A DNA stretch of 64,000 nt from Candidatus Rokuibacteriota bacterium (GTDB taxonomy: Bacteria > Methylomirabilota > Methylomirabilia > Rokubacteriales > CSP1-6), in contig QHSU01000058.1 of assembly GCA_003220535.1 (NCBI GenBank), positions 124,001 to 188,000 of the forward strand. Direction: 5' to 3'. The notes under the pieces are model-generated. The model made no database searches, was not told the origin of the DNA, and saw only the letters and a program-made list of their open reading frames with translations. Position numbers and translations under genes: made by a program. This document shows positions 27,989 to 36,334 of the stretch, piece by piece. The first letter of the stretch is position 1. Each line of letters opens with the position of its first letter.

Positions 27989-28014
27989 CCTCGCCTCGCG
28001 CGCTCGCGGCGAGG
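27989..28014. other. Inverted repeat in the divergent Liv promoter region
   Basis: CCTCGCC (27989-27995) is the inverse complement of GGCGAGG (28008-28014) with a 12-base spacer rich in CG steps. It lies between the start of the locus 2 operon (27950) and that of locus 3 (28131), so it could be a shared operator or a hairpin in one leader. No regulator gene adjoins it. Confidence 0.25.
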
Positions 28015-28027
28015 TCGCCGGGGGAGA

Positions 28028-28036
28028 ACACTAGCA
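28028..28036 (-). promoter_or_regulatory. Extended -10-like box TGCTAGTGT for Liv locus 2
   Basis: On the minus strand TGCTAGTGT matches TGNTANNNT and lies 77 bases before the ATG at 27950. It is back to back with the box at 28070 for the divergent operon. Confidence 0.3.
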
Positions 28037-28069
28037 CGGCGATGCCGTCTACGCCCCGGGGACGCGAAG

Positions 28070-28078
28070 TGATACACT
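28070..28078 (+). promoter_or_regulatory. Extended -10 promoter box TGATACACT for Liv locus 3
   Basis: TGATACACT ends 52 bases before the ATG at 28131 and belongs to the TGNTANNCT series. No -35 hexamer is recognisable upstream. Confidence 0.4.
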
Positions 28079-28130
28079 CCGCGCCGTCGGCCGGCCGGGC
28101 CGAGTTTCGAGGGTTTCACAGGAGGTCGCC

Positions 28131-29462
28131 ATGGTGAAGCGCGGTCCTGGGCTCCCGCGAACGAAGGGCGGGGTCAGCCGGCGGGCCTTCCTCAAGACCG
28201 GTGGCCTGATAGGGCTGGCCTCCGCGGGCGCTCTTCGCGTGAACGTGGCGCGAGCCCAGTCGCGGACGCTCAAGATCGGCTTCATCGGGGCGCAGTCGGG
28301 TGTCCGCGCCAATTTCGGCGAGACCACGCCCTGGATGATCGAACGAATCCGGGGGGTGGTCAAAGACGGATTGAAGGTCGGCGGCAAGTCCTACGCCGTC
28401 GAGCTCGTCATCAAGGACAATCAGTCCGATCCGAATCGATCCAGCGTCGTCGGAAGCGAGCTGGTGCTTCGCGAGAAGTGCGATCTCGTCCTGTGCTTCG
28501 ACTCGGATGCGGCGCTCGCCATCGGCGAACTGTCCGATGCGAGGGGCATGCCGACGATCTCGACCATGGTGCCCTGGACGGGATGGAAGTTTTCCCGCGG
28601 CGCAAGCCCTGAAGATCTCGTCGAGAAGAGCTTCCCGTACACTTTTCATTTTTTCTGGGGCGCCGGCGAGGTCGTCAAGAATTTTCTCGCGATGTGGAAC
28701 AGCGTCAAGACCAACAAGCTCGTCGGAACGTTCTATAGCGACACCCCGACCGGCAAGGCGTTCGGCAATCCGAAGACGGGACTGCCGGGCGGGATGGCGC
28801 AGCACGGCTACCGTGAAGTCCCGGGGGGCTTCTACAAGATGGCCACCGACGATTTCACGAACCAGGTGACCGCCTTCAAGAACGGGGGCGCGGACATCGT
28901 CTCGGGCCTCGTCTTGCCGAGCCACTGGGCCACCTTCTGGAATCAAGCGGCGCAGGCCGGCTACAGGCCTCAGGTCTGCACGGTGGCGGCGGCGTTCTTG
29001 TTCGCGAGCGCGATCACCGCACTGGGGCCGCGTGGCGACGGCATGTCGACCGAGGTCTGGTGGACGCCGAAGTATCCCTACAAATCCTCGCTCACCGGAC
29101 AGACGGCCCGCGAGCTCGCGACCGACTGGGAGAACACGACCGGCAAGCAGTGGACGCAGCCCATCGGCTATGCGCATGCGATCTGGGAAGTCGCCCTCGC
29201 CGCCCTCACGAGCGCCGCGGATCCGAAGGACAAGGAGGCCGTGAGGCACGCGATCAGCAACCTGTCGGTCGACACGGTGGTCGGTCCGGTGCGGTTCAAG
29301 GACACCCCCGTCAAGAACGTCGCGCTCACGAGCATGGCCGGCGGTCAGTGGCGCAAGACGAAGAACGGTCGCTTCCCCTTCGAGCTGCTGATCGTCTACA
29401 ACGCCACGGCGCCGCAGATCCCGGTGGAGGCCGAGCTGAAGCTCCTGTCGCAGCTCGGCTGA
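28131..29462 (+). CDS. Tat-exported ABC substrate-binding protein, LivK type (Liv locus 3)
   Basis: 443 residues. The N-terminus SRRAFLKTGGLIGLASAGALRVNVARAQ is a twin-arginine signal, so this binding protein is probably folded before export, unlike those of loci 1 and 2. The body begins LKIGFIGAQSGVRANFGETTPWMIERIRGVVKDG and contains DNQSDPNRSSVVGSELVLREKCDLVLCFDSD. AGGAGG lies five bases before the ATG. It opens a plus-strand operon whose order (binding protein, livG, livF, livH, livM) differs from the other two loci. The Tat signal may indicate a bound cofactor or simply the habit of this subfamily. Confidence 0.92.
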   Translation: MVKRGPGLPRTKGGVSRRAFLKTGGLIGLASAGALRVNVARAQSRTLKIGFIGAQSGVRANFGETTPWMIERIRGVVKDGLKVGGKSYAVELVIKDNQSDPNRSSVVGSELVLREKCDLVLCFDSDAALAIGELSDARGMPTISTMVPWTGWKFSRGASPEDLVEKSFPYTFHFFWGAGEVVKNFLAMWNSVKTNKLVGTFYSDTPTGKAFGNPKTGLPGGMAQHGYREVPGGFYKMATDDFTNQVTAFKNGGADIVSGLVLPSHWATFWNQAAQAGYRPQVCTVAAAFLFASAITALGPRGDGMSTEVWWTPKYPYKSSLTGQTARELATDWENTTGKQWTQPIGYAHAIWEVALAALTSAADPKDKEAVRHAISNLSVDTVVGPVRFKDTPVKNVALTSMAGGQWRKTKNGRFPFELLIVYNATAPQIPVEAELKLLSQLG

Positions 29463-29513
29463 TCCTCTCGTTCGCGCCCCTCCGGCCCTCCGGCGGCGCG
29501 GCGGAAAAGCACG

Positions 29514-30245
29514 ATGTCAGCGCTGCTCGAAGTGGTCGGCTTGCAAAAGCGGTTCGGGGCGATCGTCGTCGCCGACGACGTGACCTTCTCGCTCGAGTCG
29601 GGCCATTGCCTCGGGATGATCGGTCCCAACGGTGCGGGCAAGAGCTCGGTCTTCAATCTGATCGCCGGCACGATCGCGCCCGATGGCGGGACGATCCGTT
29701 TCGACGGACGGGACCTGGGCGGCGTGGCTTCGCATTTGCGGGCCCGGCGCGGCATCGTCCGCGCGTTCCAGATCCCTCAGCCGTTCCCCCACCTCACCGT
29801 CTACGAGAACGTGCTCGCCGCGGCGTCCTTCGGCGCGGGACGGTCAGGATCGCAGGCGCAGACGGCGGCCCTGGACGTCCTGGCCACGATGGGGCTCGTG
29901 GCGAAGGCCGAGGTGCTGGCGGGACAGCTGCCGCTCCTGGATCGCAAGCGCCTGGAGCTCGGCAAGGCCGTCGCGTCGCGCGCGAAGCTCCTGCTCCTCG
30001 ACGAGATCGCGGCCGGACTCACCGAGCCCGAGGTCGAGGACCTGGTCGCCCTCATCGCGACCCTGAAGACGAGCCACGCGATCATCTGGATCGAGCACAT
30101 CCCCCACGCGCTGCGGGCCGTGGCCGATCGGATCCTGGTGCTCCACTTCGGTCGGAACGTGCTCGAGGGGCCACCGGCCGACGTCATGACGAGCCTGCTC
30201 GTTCGGGAGATCTACATGGGGTTCCGCGCCGATGACGTTGCTTGA
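29514..30245 (+). CDS. ABC ATPase, LivG class, with degenerate signature motif (Liv locus 3)
   Basis: 243 residues. Walker A is GPNGAGKS (37-44), the Q-loop is in VRAFQIPQPFPHLTVYENV and Walker B is LLLLDEIAAGLTEPE (from 159), with Glu followed by Ile instead of the usual Pro. The signature LSxGQ is replaced by LPLLDRK (139-145). The H-loop histidine (WIEHIPHAL) is kept. The partner LivF has a normal signature, so the pair would have one degenerate site. The gene overlaps livF by 14 bases. Confidence 0.9.
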   Translation: MSALLEVVGLQKRFGAIVVADDVTFSLESGHCLGMIGPNGAGKSSVFNLIAGTIAPDGGTIRFDGRDLGGVASHLRARRGIVRAFQIPQPFPHLTVYENVLAAASFGAGRSGSQAQTAALDVLATMGLVAKAEVLAGQLPLLDRKRLELGKAVASRAKLLLLDEIAAGLTEPEVEDLVALIATLKTSHAIIWIEHIPHALRAVADRILVLHFGRNVLEGPPADVMTSLLVREIYMGFRADDVA

Positions 30246-30930
30246 GGTCCAGGCCCTGGACGCGTTCTACGGCGACTTCCAGGCGCTCTTCGGCGTCACG
30301 GTCGCCGTGGCGGCCGGCGAGACGGTCGCCCTCATCGGCGCGAACGGGGCGGGCAAGACGACGTTTCTCAAATGTCTGGTGGGCCTGATGGACGCCAAGC
30401 GCGGCGACATCAGCTTCGCCGGTCAGGCGATCGCGGGACAGCCGGCCGAACGGATCTCACGACTCGGCTTGTCCCTGGTCCCGGAAGGGCGCTTGCTGTT
30501 CCCCTCGCTGACCGTCGAGGAAAATCTGCTCATGGGCGGGCTCAACCAGCGGCCGGGCTCGTGGACCCTGGCGCGTGTGTACGAGCTCTTCCCGATGCTG
30601 GGCGAGCGGCGTCGGCAAAAACCCGATCAGCTCTCCGGAGGCCAGCAGCACATGGTGGCGATCGGCCGGGCCCTCATGTCGAATCCGAAGCTCTTGCTGT
30701 GCGACGAGATCTCGCTCGGGCTGGCTCCCCTCGTCGTCGATCAGATCTACGAGTCCCTGGGGCGCATCCGTGCCGAGGGCGCCTCGATCGTCCTGGTCGA
30801 GCAGGACGTCAAGCGTGCCGCCGGCGCGGCCGATCGTGTCTATTGCCTACTCAAGGGACGGGTCACGCTCCAGGGACCGGCGCGCGGAATAAGTCTCGAT
30901 CAGCTCTCGCGCGCTTACTTCGGCGCCTGA
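30232..30930 (+). CDS. ABC ATPase, LivF class (Liv locus 3)
   Basis: 232 residues. Walker A GANGAGKT replaces the usual GPNGAGKT but keeps the P-loop, the signature is LSGGQQHM, Walker B is LLLCDEISLGLAP and the tail VEQDVKRAAGAADRVYCLLKG is LivF-like. It is translationally coupled to livG by overlap and followed after 24 bases by livH. It should supply the catalytically normal half of the ATPase pair. Confidence 0.93.
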   Translation: MTLLEVQALDAFYGDFQALFGVTVAVAAGETVALIGANGAGKTTFLKCLVGLMDAKRGDISFAGQAIAGQPAERISRLGLSLVPEGRLLFPSLTVEENLLMGGLNQRPGSWTLARVYELFPMLGERRRQKPDQLSGGQQHMVAIGRALMSNPKLLLCDEISLGLAPLVVDQIYESLGRIRAEGASIVLVEQDVKRAAGAADRVYCLLKGRVTLQGPARGISLDQLSRAYFGA

Positions 30931-30954
30931 GCGCGAGGGGAGGGTCGAACAGCC

Positions 30955-31821
30955 GTGATCTGGCTCGAAACGATCATCAACGGCGTCCTGTACGGCGGCC
31001 TCTACGGCCTGCTCGGCGTCGGGCTCGCCCTCATCGTCGGCGTGATGCGCGTGGTCAACCTCTCGCACGGCGAGTTCATCGTGCTGAGCGCGTTCCTGGG
31101 CGTGTCGCTCACCGGCGTCGTTCCGTGGATGCATCCCCTGGCATTGCTGGTGCCGGTGGCCCTGATCGCGTTCATGCTGGGCTTCGGGCTGCAGGCCGTC
31201 TTGATCAACCGCGTGGTGACGAGGCCGGATCCGTTCGCCGCGATCTTGTTGACGTTCGGTGTGGCGGTAGTCATGCGGAACCTCATGGTCGAGATCTACG
31301 GCGCGGACCCCCGCAATCTGCCGGCGGGCCGGCTCGCCCACGCCAGCGCGGGCATCGCGGGCTTGCACATCGGTGTCTTGCCTCTCCTGATCCTCGGGCT
31401 CTCGGTCGTATTGTTCACGGGCCTCCAGTTGATTCTGACGCGGACCCGGTTCGGCCGGATCGTGCGGGCCACCGCTGACCATCGGGACGTCGTGCGCCTG
31501 ATGGGCGTGAACCCGGGGCGCGTCTACAACGTCGTGATGGGCCTGTCCCTGGCGCTGGCGAGCATTGCCGGCATGCTGCTGGCGATCCGTTCGTCGTTCA
31601 CGCCGTACTCCGGCGTCGAGCGGCTCCTCGTCGCGTTCGAGGTCGTCGTGCTCGGCGGCCTCGGGACCTTCTGGGGCGCGATGCTGGGCGGGATCACGCT
31701 CGGGGTCGCCGAGCTCGTCGGCCTCAAGCTCGATCCGAACGCCGGGCCGCTCTACGCCCACCTGTTGTTTCTCGTCGGCGTGCTGATGAGGCCCAACGGG
31801 CTGTTCCGGGTGCGAACGTGA
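30955..31821 (+). CDS. Branched-chain amino acid-type ABC permease, LivH class (Liv locus 3)
   Basis: 288 residues, GTG start. The N-terminus IINGVLYGGLYGLLGVGLALIVGVMRVVNLSHGEFIVLSAFLGV and the loop LVAFEVVVLGGLGTFWGAMLGGITLGVAELVG are LivH signatures. About eight helices are predicted by hydrophobicity. It overlaps the livM start by four bases (GTGA). Confidence 0.93.
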   Translation: MIWLETIINGVLYGGLYGLLGVGLALIVGVMRVVNLSHGEFIVLSAFLGVSLTGVVPWMHPLALLVPVALIAFMLGFGLQAVLINRVVTRPDPFAAILLTFGVAVVMRNLMVEIYGADPRNLPAGRLAHASAGIAGLHIGVLPLLILGLSVVLFTGLQLILTRTRFGRIVRATADHRDVVRLMGVNPGRVYNVVMGLSLALASIAGMLLAIRSSFTPYSGVERLLVAFEVVVLGGLGTFWGAMLGGITLGVAELVGLKLDPNAGPLYAHLLFLVGVLMRPNGLFRVRT

Positions 31822-32822
31822 CGCTCGCGAGGTGGTCAGCCCTCGTTCTCGGCCTCTTCGTCGTCTCGGCGCCCTGGCTGATCGGCGAGGGCGCCCAGCG
31901 CTTCTTGTCCGAGGCGATGTTGATGCTCGCGATGGCAGAGATGTGGAACCTGCTCGCCGGCTACGCCGGGCTCGTGTCCATGGGACAGCAGGTGTTCGTC
32001 GGGCTCGGAGCCTACTGCCTCTTCTTCGCCTCGATCTCGCTCAAGGTGGCACCCTTCTGGGTGCTGCCGCTGGCGCCCCTGCTGTGCGCGGCGGTCGCAG
32101 CGGTCGTGGCGCTCTTCATGTTCCGGCTAAGGGAAGCGTACTTCGCGATCGGCACCTGGGTCTTCTCGGAGGTCGTGTCCCTGATCATCTCCAAGACCGA
32201 GAGGCTCGGGGGTGAGCGTGGGGTCGGGCTGCCGACCGCCCGGCTCATCGACCCGCGCTGGCTCGAGCCCCTGACCTTCTGGATCAGCGCGGGCATCGCC
32301 GTCGCCTCCGTCGCCGGCACCTACGCGCTGTTGAGATCGCGGGTCGGCCTCGGCCTCATGACGGTTCGCGACAACGACGTCGCCGCCGCGTCCATCGGCG
32401 TCGACGTATGGTGGAACCGCTTCATCGCGTTCGTGATCTCCGCCGCCGGGTGCGGCCTGGCCGGGGCGGTGAGCTTCACGGCCACGCTGTACGTCGCCCC
32501 GTCGTTCGCCTTCGACCCCAACTGGGTCGTCGCGATGATGTTCATCGTGATCATCGGCGGCATCGGGACGCTCGAGGGGCCGATCCTCGGCGTCGTCATC
32601 TACTTCGCCCTGCGCGAGGCCCTCACCGTCGTGCTCGGCCTGTCGGCGGGCTGGTATCTGATCGGCCTCGGGATCGTCGCGATCGCCGCGATTCTGTTCG
32701 AGCCGGACGGGCTCTGGCCGATGGTCCGCGGACGCCTCGGCGGCGACTGGCTGAGCGTGCGACGCCAGCCGCCCGTGCCGGCTCTGAACCTCGTCGCGGC
32801 CCGCCCGACGCCCGGGGCGTGA
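31818..32822 (+). CDS. Branched-chain amino acid-type ABC permease, LivM class (Liv locus 3)
   Basis: 334 residues, last gene of Liv locus 3. LivM features are MWNLLAGYAGLVSMGQQVFVGLGAYCLFFASI and WVVAMMFIVIIGGIGTLEGPILGVVIYFALREAL. The cytoplasmic tail is Pro/Arg-rich (LSVRRQPPVPALNLVAARPTPGA). It is followed by about 240 bases holding only a gene remnant before the next transporter gene. Confidence 0.93.
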   Translation: MTLARWSALVLGLFVVSAPWLIGEGAQRFLSEAMLMLAMAEMWNLLAGYAGLVSMGQQVFVGLGAYCLFFASISLKVAPFWVLPLAPLLCAAVAAVVALFMFRLREAYFAIGTWVFSEVVSLIISKTERLGGERGVGLPTARLIDPRWLEPLTFWISAGIAVASVAGTYALLRSRVGLGLMTVRDNDVAAASIGVDVWWNRFIAFVISAAGCGLAGAVSFTATLYVAPSFAFDPNWVVAMMFIVIIGGIGTLEGPILGVVIYFALREALTVVLGLSAGWYLIGLGIVAIAAILFEPDGLWPMVRGRLGGDWLSVRRQPPVPALNLVAARPTPGA

Positions 32823-32879
32823 CCTCGTCGCCGCGGGAATACGGCGCCATGCAGGGAGACCGGTGACGGCCGTCGAAGG

Positions 32880-33061
32880 CTATCGCGCGATCCCGAAGGC
32901 CGCCGCCTTCCAGCGCGGGTCGTCGGAGGCGTCGAGCCGGTCGCGGAGGCGTCGCAGGAGCCGCCCCGCCCCCGTCTCACCCCAGAACCACCGCGCGATC
33001 TCCTTCCCCGCCCGCGGCCGGCTTCATCGCCAGGTGGCCCTCGAAGTAGAGGGCGTGGCAT
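32880..33061 (-). pseudogene. Frameshifted C-terminal gene remnant, family unknown
   Basis: On the minus strand the text CHALYFEGHLAMKPAAGG in one frame continues in the next as KEIARWFWGETGAGRLLRRL and ends WKAAAFGIAR with a stop at 32880. Removing one G from a GGGG run near 33010-33015 joins both halves into about 60 residues that look like a real protein tail. There is no start codon or upstream part. It may be the end of a gene lost by recombination. I do not recognise the family. Confidence 0.4.
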
Positions 33062-33062
33062 C

Positions 33063-34475
33063 GTGATCGTCTCCGGACCGAACACTATCACGGCCGGGAC
33101 GGCTCATCTCCGGCCACCGTTCGGTTCCTGCTCTTTCGGTTCCTGGTATAAAGACACAGACGAGGTCTCTCTGGGAGCGCCAACCAGTCCGAGCACGTCC
33201 GGGACCGGCCTCACCATACGGCAGTACTACATCATGGTGGGGCTCGGCGCGTTCGTCACGACCATCGCCCAGCCGGGCGTCATCGGACGACTTCCGCTCC
33301 AGCTTCTCCTGAAGAACGAGCTGCACTTCAACGCCCAGGCGCTCGCGGCGTTCATGCTCGTGACGACGTTCGCGTGGAACGTGAAACCGCTCGCCGGCAT
33401 CCTGTCCGACGCGTTTCCGCTGTTCGGGACTCGCCGGCGGCACTACATGCTGCTGGGGGCCAGCATGGCGGCGCTCTGCTGGTTCCTGCTCGGCGTGGTG
33501 CCTAGGGCCCACGGGCCGCTTCTGCTCACCGCGTTCGGCGCCAACGCGTTCATGGTCATCGCCAGCACCGTGATGGGCGGCCTCATGGTGGAGGCCGGGC
33601 AGAAGTACGGGATCTCCGGGCGCGTGACCTCCATCCGGCAGGCGCTCCAGAGCCTCGTGTCGCTCAGTAACGGCATCCTCGGCGGCTACCTCGCCGCGAC
33701 GGCGTTCGGCTGGACGGCCGGCATCGCGACGGCGCTGCTCATCGTCCTGGCCGTCGCGACTTTCTTCGTCTTGACCGAGCGCCCCGTGGCGGTTCGTGAC
33801 CGGCACGTGTTGGCGAACGCGCGGCGCGAGCTCGCGACCCTGGCCAGGTCCAGGACGCTCTGGGCGAGCGGGGGCTTCCTGGCTCTCGTCTACATCACGC
33901 CCGGCTTCACGACGCCGCTCCTCTTCATGCAGACGGACGCGCTCAGGTTCAGCACCCCCTACATCGGCCTGATGGAGACGATCGAGGGCGCGGCCGGGCT
34001 CGTGGGCGCCATGATCTATGGCTTCCTGTGCCGCCGGTTCAGCCTCCGGCAGCTCCTGACGACGGCGATCACGATCAACGTGCTCACCACCTTGCTGTAT
34101 CTCCGGTACACCCACGCCAGCGCGCCGTTCATTCACGCGATCGGCGGCTTCGCGGTGATCTGCTCGGAGCTGGCCCTCATGGACCTGGCGGTGCGATCGA
34201 CGCCGCCCGGGTGCGAGAGCCTCGGCTTCGCCTTGATGATGAGCGCCCGCAACTTCGCGCTCGGGGGATCGGACGTGATGGGCTCGTGGCTGATCGACAG
34301 CCGGGGCTGGGTCTTTCACCAGCTCGTGTGGCTCAACGCCGCGACCACGGCGCTGATCCTCGTCTTCATCCCGCTCTTGCCGGGCGCCGTCGTGAATCGC
34401 AAGGACGGCGAGGTCGCCCCGGGCGCCGCGAGCGGTGCGCCGCCGACCGAGCCGGCGCCCGCCCGCGCGAGCTGA
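33063..34475 (+). CDS. MFS transporter related to the BT1 folate/biopterin family
   Basis: 470 residues from GTG 33063, or about 413 if ATG 33234 is used; the first 50 residues look poorly constrained and a promoter-like box lies inside them. About twelve hydrophobic helices follow. The segment WNVKPLAGILSDAFPLFGTRRRHYMLLGASMAALCW matches the BT1/folate-biopterin transporter hallmark, where KP-x-G-x-SD and RRR are conserved. Substrates of this family include folates, pterins and other small anions in plants, protozoa and bacteria; the bacterial roles are mostly unknown. It is convergent with the Vgb-like gene and has no folate gene beside it. Confidence 0.75.
   Translation: MIVSGPNTITAGTAHLRPPFGSCSFGSWYKDTDEVSLGAPTSPSTSGTGLTIRQYYIMVGLGAFVTTIAQPGVIGRLPLQLLLKNELHFNAQALAAFMLVTTFAWNVKPLAGILSDAFPLFGTRRRHYMLLGASMAALCWFLLGVVPRAHGPLLLTAFGANAFMVIASTVMGGLMVEAGQKYGISGRVTSIRQALQSLVSLSNGILGGYLAATAFGWTAGIATALLIVLAVATFFVLTERPVAVRDRHVLANARRELATLARSRTLWASGGFLALVYITPGFTTPLLFMQTDALRFSTPYIGLMETIEGAAGLVGAMIYGFLCRRFSLRQLLTTAITINVLTTLLYLRYTHASAPFIHAIGGFAVICSELALMDLAVRSTPPGCESLGFALMMSARNFALGGSDVMGSWLIDSRGWVFHQLVWLNAATTALILVFIPLLPGAVVNRKDGEVAPGAASGAPPTEPAPARAS
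33125..33152 (+). promoter_or_regulatory. Possible promoter before the BT1-like transporter
   Basis: TTCCTG at 33125-33130 and TATAAA at 33147-33152 are 16 bases apart, and TG precedes the -10 by one base (TGGTATAAA). If real, translation must begin downstream of 33160, that is at ATG 33234 rather than GTG 33063. Confidence 0.35.
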
Positions 34476-34493
34476 GCCCGTCGGGCCGCGCGG

Positions 34494-35489
34494 CTACTCG
34501 ATCACGCCGAGCCGGCCGTTGTGGCTTCCCATGTACCAGAGGCGGCCGTCGGCGGCGACGATCATCTTTCGAATGCCGACGCCCTTCGAGGGGAGCGTGA
34601 ATACGCGGAACTGCTCGGTCTTCGGGTCGAGGCGCACGACGGTGTCGGTCTTGATCTCGTTGGCCCACACCGCACCCGCCGCGTCCACAGTGACGGCGTA
34701 GGGGCCGCCATCCTTCCCGGCCGGGAGCGCGTACTCCTTGACGACCTTCCGCGCGACGGGATCGACACGCACGAGCTTGCCGTTGCCGTACTGCGTGACC
34801 CAGAGTGAGCCGTCGGGGGCGGCCGCCATGCGTCGCGGCTGCGAGCCGCGCTCCAGGACGAGCTCGGTGATCGTCCCCGTCTTCGGATCCAGCCGCCCGA
34901 GTCGGTCGCCGCTCAGCTGGCAGAACCAGACGTTCCCGCTCTTGTCGAGGGCGATGCCGTAGGGATTGCCCGCTGCCTTGTACTCGGTGATGGCGCCCGT
35001 GCGCGTGTCCAGGCGCCCGATCCGCTGGCCGTTCTGGACGGTGAACCAGATCACGCCCTGCTCGTCCATGATCAGCGTGTGCGGATCACCGCCGGACGGC
35101 GTTGTGTGCTCGGTCACCTTGCCGGTGGCGGGATCGAGGTGGCCGATGGTGCCGTTGCCGTTCCCGGTGTACCAGACCTGGCCGTCACGGGCGACGACCA
35201 GCCCGTGGGGCCGGGCTCCGGCCGGCAGGTCCCACTCCTTGAAGGCCTGGGCGCGGGGATCGAAGCGCGCGATCTTGTTGCCGAACATGACGGTGATATA
35301 GATCGCCCCGTCCGGGCCGGGTGCGGGATCGCGGGCGAACTGCGGCGTGGGCACCGGCCACTCGGAGATCTTCCCGGTCACGTCGGGACGGGCGCCCGGC
35401 GCCACGCCGTAGTTCGAGCCGCCCGCGTGGGCGAGGAGCGGAAGGACGATCACGCTCGCGACGACCATCGCTCGACTCGGCGGTTTCAT
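34494..35489 (-). CDS. Exported Vgb-like six-bladed beta-propeller (virginiamycin B lyase family)
   Basis: 331 residues from ATG 35489 with a signal peptide (AMVVASVIVLPLLAHA). It contains about six repeats of the type GPDGAIYITVMFGNKIARFDP, DGQVWYTGNGNGTIGHLDP, QGVIWFTVQNGQRIGRLDT and SGNVWFCQLSGDRLGRLDP, the propeller of streptogramin B lyase and its many relatives. Vgb opens the lactone of type B streptogramins; most environmental homologs are uncharacterised and should not be called resistance genes. An upstream ATG at 35501 is also in frame, but it falls inside a TGATATGCT promoter-like box. Confidence 0.82.
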   Translation of the reverse strand: MKPPSRAMVVASVIVLPLLAHAGGSNYGVAPGARPDVTGKISEWPVPTPQFARDPAPGPDGAIYITVMFGNKIARFDPRAQAFKEWDLPAGARPHGLVVARDGQVWYTGNGNGTIGHLDPATGKVTEHTTPSGGDPHTLIMDEQGVIWFTVQNGQRIGRLDTRTGAITEYKAAGNPYGIALDKSGNVWFCQLSGDRLGRLDPKTGTITELVLERGSQPRRMAAAPDGSLWVTQYGNGKLVRVDPVARKVVKEYALPAGKDGGPYAVTVDAAGAVWANEIKTDTVVRLDPKTEQFRVFTLPSKGVGIRKMIVAADGRLWYMGSHNGRLGVIE

Positions 35490-35552
35490 GCCCCCGAGCA
35501 TATCATCGGACGCGATGCGCCAGGGACTGCCCGCGTCCCCGCGTATTGTCTC

Positions 35553-35581
35553 TGTTATACTTTTTTACCAGATCGTATAAC
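35553..35581 (+). promoter_or_regulatory. vapBC promoter with overlapping inverted-repeat operator
   Basis: TGTTATACT (35553-35561) is a near-ideal extended -10. GTTATAC (35554-35560) is the exact inverse complement of GTATAAC (35575-35581), with centres 21 bases apart, two helical turns. The left arm covers the -10 box, so a VapB dimer or VapBC complex bound there would block transcription. It ends 14 bases before the vapB start codon. Autorepression through such repeats is established for VapBC systems. Confidence 0.6.
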
Positions 35582-35595
35582 GCGGAGGAGGCTCC

Positions 35596-35829
35596 ATGTC
35601 CGTCACCGTCTCCGAGAAGGGCTGGGTCGTCATTCCCGCCGACCTTCGGAAGAAGTACAACCTGCGCCCAGGCGCCCAAGTCTCCATCGTCGACTACGGT
35701 GGCGTCTTGGCCCTCGTCCCCGCAATGGCCAAACCGGTCCGACAGGCCGCCGGCATCCTGAAGGGGCGGACGTCTCTCACGCGGGCGCTGCTCACCGAGC
35801 ACCGGAGAGAGCGTTCGCGTGGCCGGTAG
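35596..35829 (+). CDS. vapB: VapB-type antitoxin, AbrB/SpoVT swapped-hairpin fold
   Basis: 77 residues. The N-terminus MSVTVSEKGWVVIPADLRKKYNLRPGAQVSIVDYGG is the AbrB/MazE-like DNA-binding fold, and the basic C-terminal half (ILKGRTSLTRALLTEHRRERSR) should wrap around the toxin. GGAGGAGG lies just upstream of the ATG. The stop overlaps the toxin start by 11 bases, the usual coupled antitoxin-toxin layout. It neutralises VapC and represses its own promoter at 35553-35581. Confidence 0.9.
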   Translation: MSVTVSEKGWVVIPADLRKKYNLRPGAQVSIVDYGGVLALVPAMAKPVRQAAGILKGRTSLTRALLTEHRRERSRGR

Positions 35830-36250
35830 TCCGACGGTGTACGTGCTCGATAGCTTCGCGCTCCTGGCCTACCTGGAGGGCAAGGCGGGGATGTCGCGGG
35901 TCCGGTCAGTGCTCGAGGGCGCGAAGGGGCAGCGCCACACCGTGTACCTGTCCCTGATCAACCTCGGCGAAGTCCTCTACATCACGGAGCGTGAGCGTGG
36001 CCTGGTCGAGGCCCGCCGCGCCCTCGGGGCCGTGGATCAACTGCCCCTGGAAGTCGTCGGAGTGTCACGGGCGACGGTGCTGGCGGCGGCCCACGTCAAG
36101 GCCCGCTTCCCGATATCGTACGCCGATGCCTTCGCAGTCGTGACTGCGCAGAGCCACGGGGGGACCGTGATGACGGGAGACCCGAAGTTCGAGGCGGTCG
36201 CCGAGGCCGGTGTCGTCGCCGTCGCATGGCTACCCAGACAGCGCTCCTGA
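35819..36250 (+). CDS. vapC: VapC-type PIN-domain ribonuclease toxin
   Basis: 143 residues, GTG start inside vapB. The acidic active site is complete: Asp11 (YVLDSFALL), Glu51 (NLGEVLY), Asp103 (YADAF) and Asp121 (TGDPKF). PIN toxins bind Mg2+ and cut RNA, often tRNA or rRNA, when the antitoxin is degraded. Length and motif spacing are normal, so the toxin appears intact. The pair lies alone between a propeller gene and a dehydrogenase gene; such modules are often horizontally mobile, although no mobility gene is near. Confidence 0.92.
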   Translation: MAGSPTVYVLDSFALLAYLEGKAGMSRVRSVLEGAKGQRHTVYLSLINLGEVLYITERERGLVEARRALGAVDQLPLEVVGVSRATVLAAAHVKARFPISYADAFAVVTAQSHGGTVMTGDPKFEAVAEAGVVAVAWLPRQRS

Positions 36251-36334
36251 GACGTAAGATGCCTGCAATGGCACAGGATCGCGCGCCGCACAAGGCCCCC
36301 AGCCCCTGATCGACCACACGGAGCCCTGCCGACG

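Noticed and set aside
34494..35489. Antibiotic resistance call for the Vgb-like protein
   Set aside because: Most propellers of this family in environmental bacteria have no shown lyase activity, and no streptogramin context is present.
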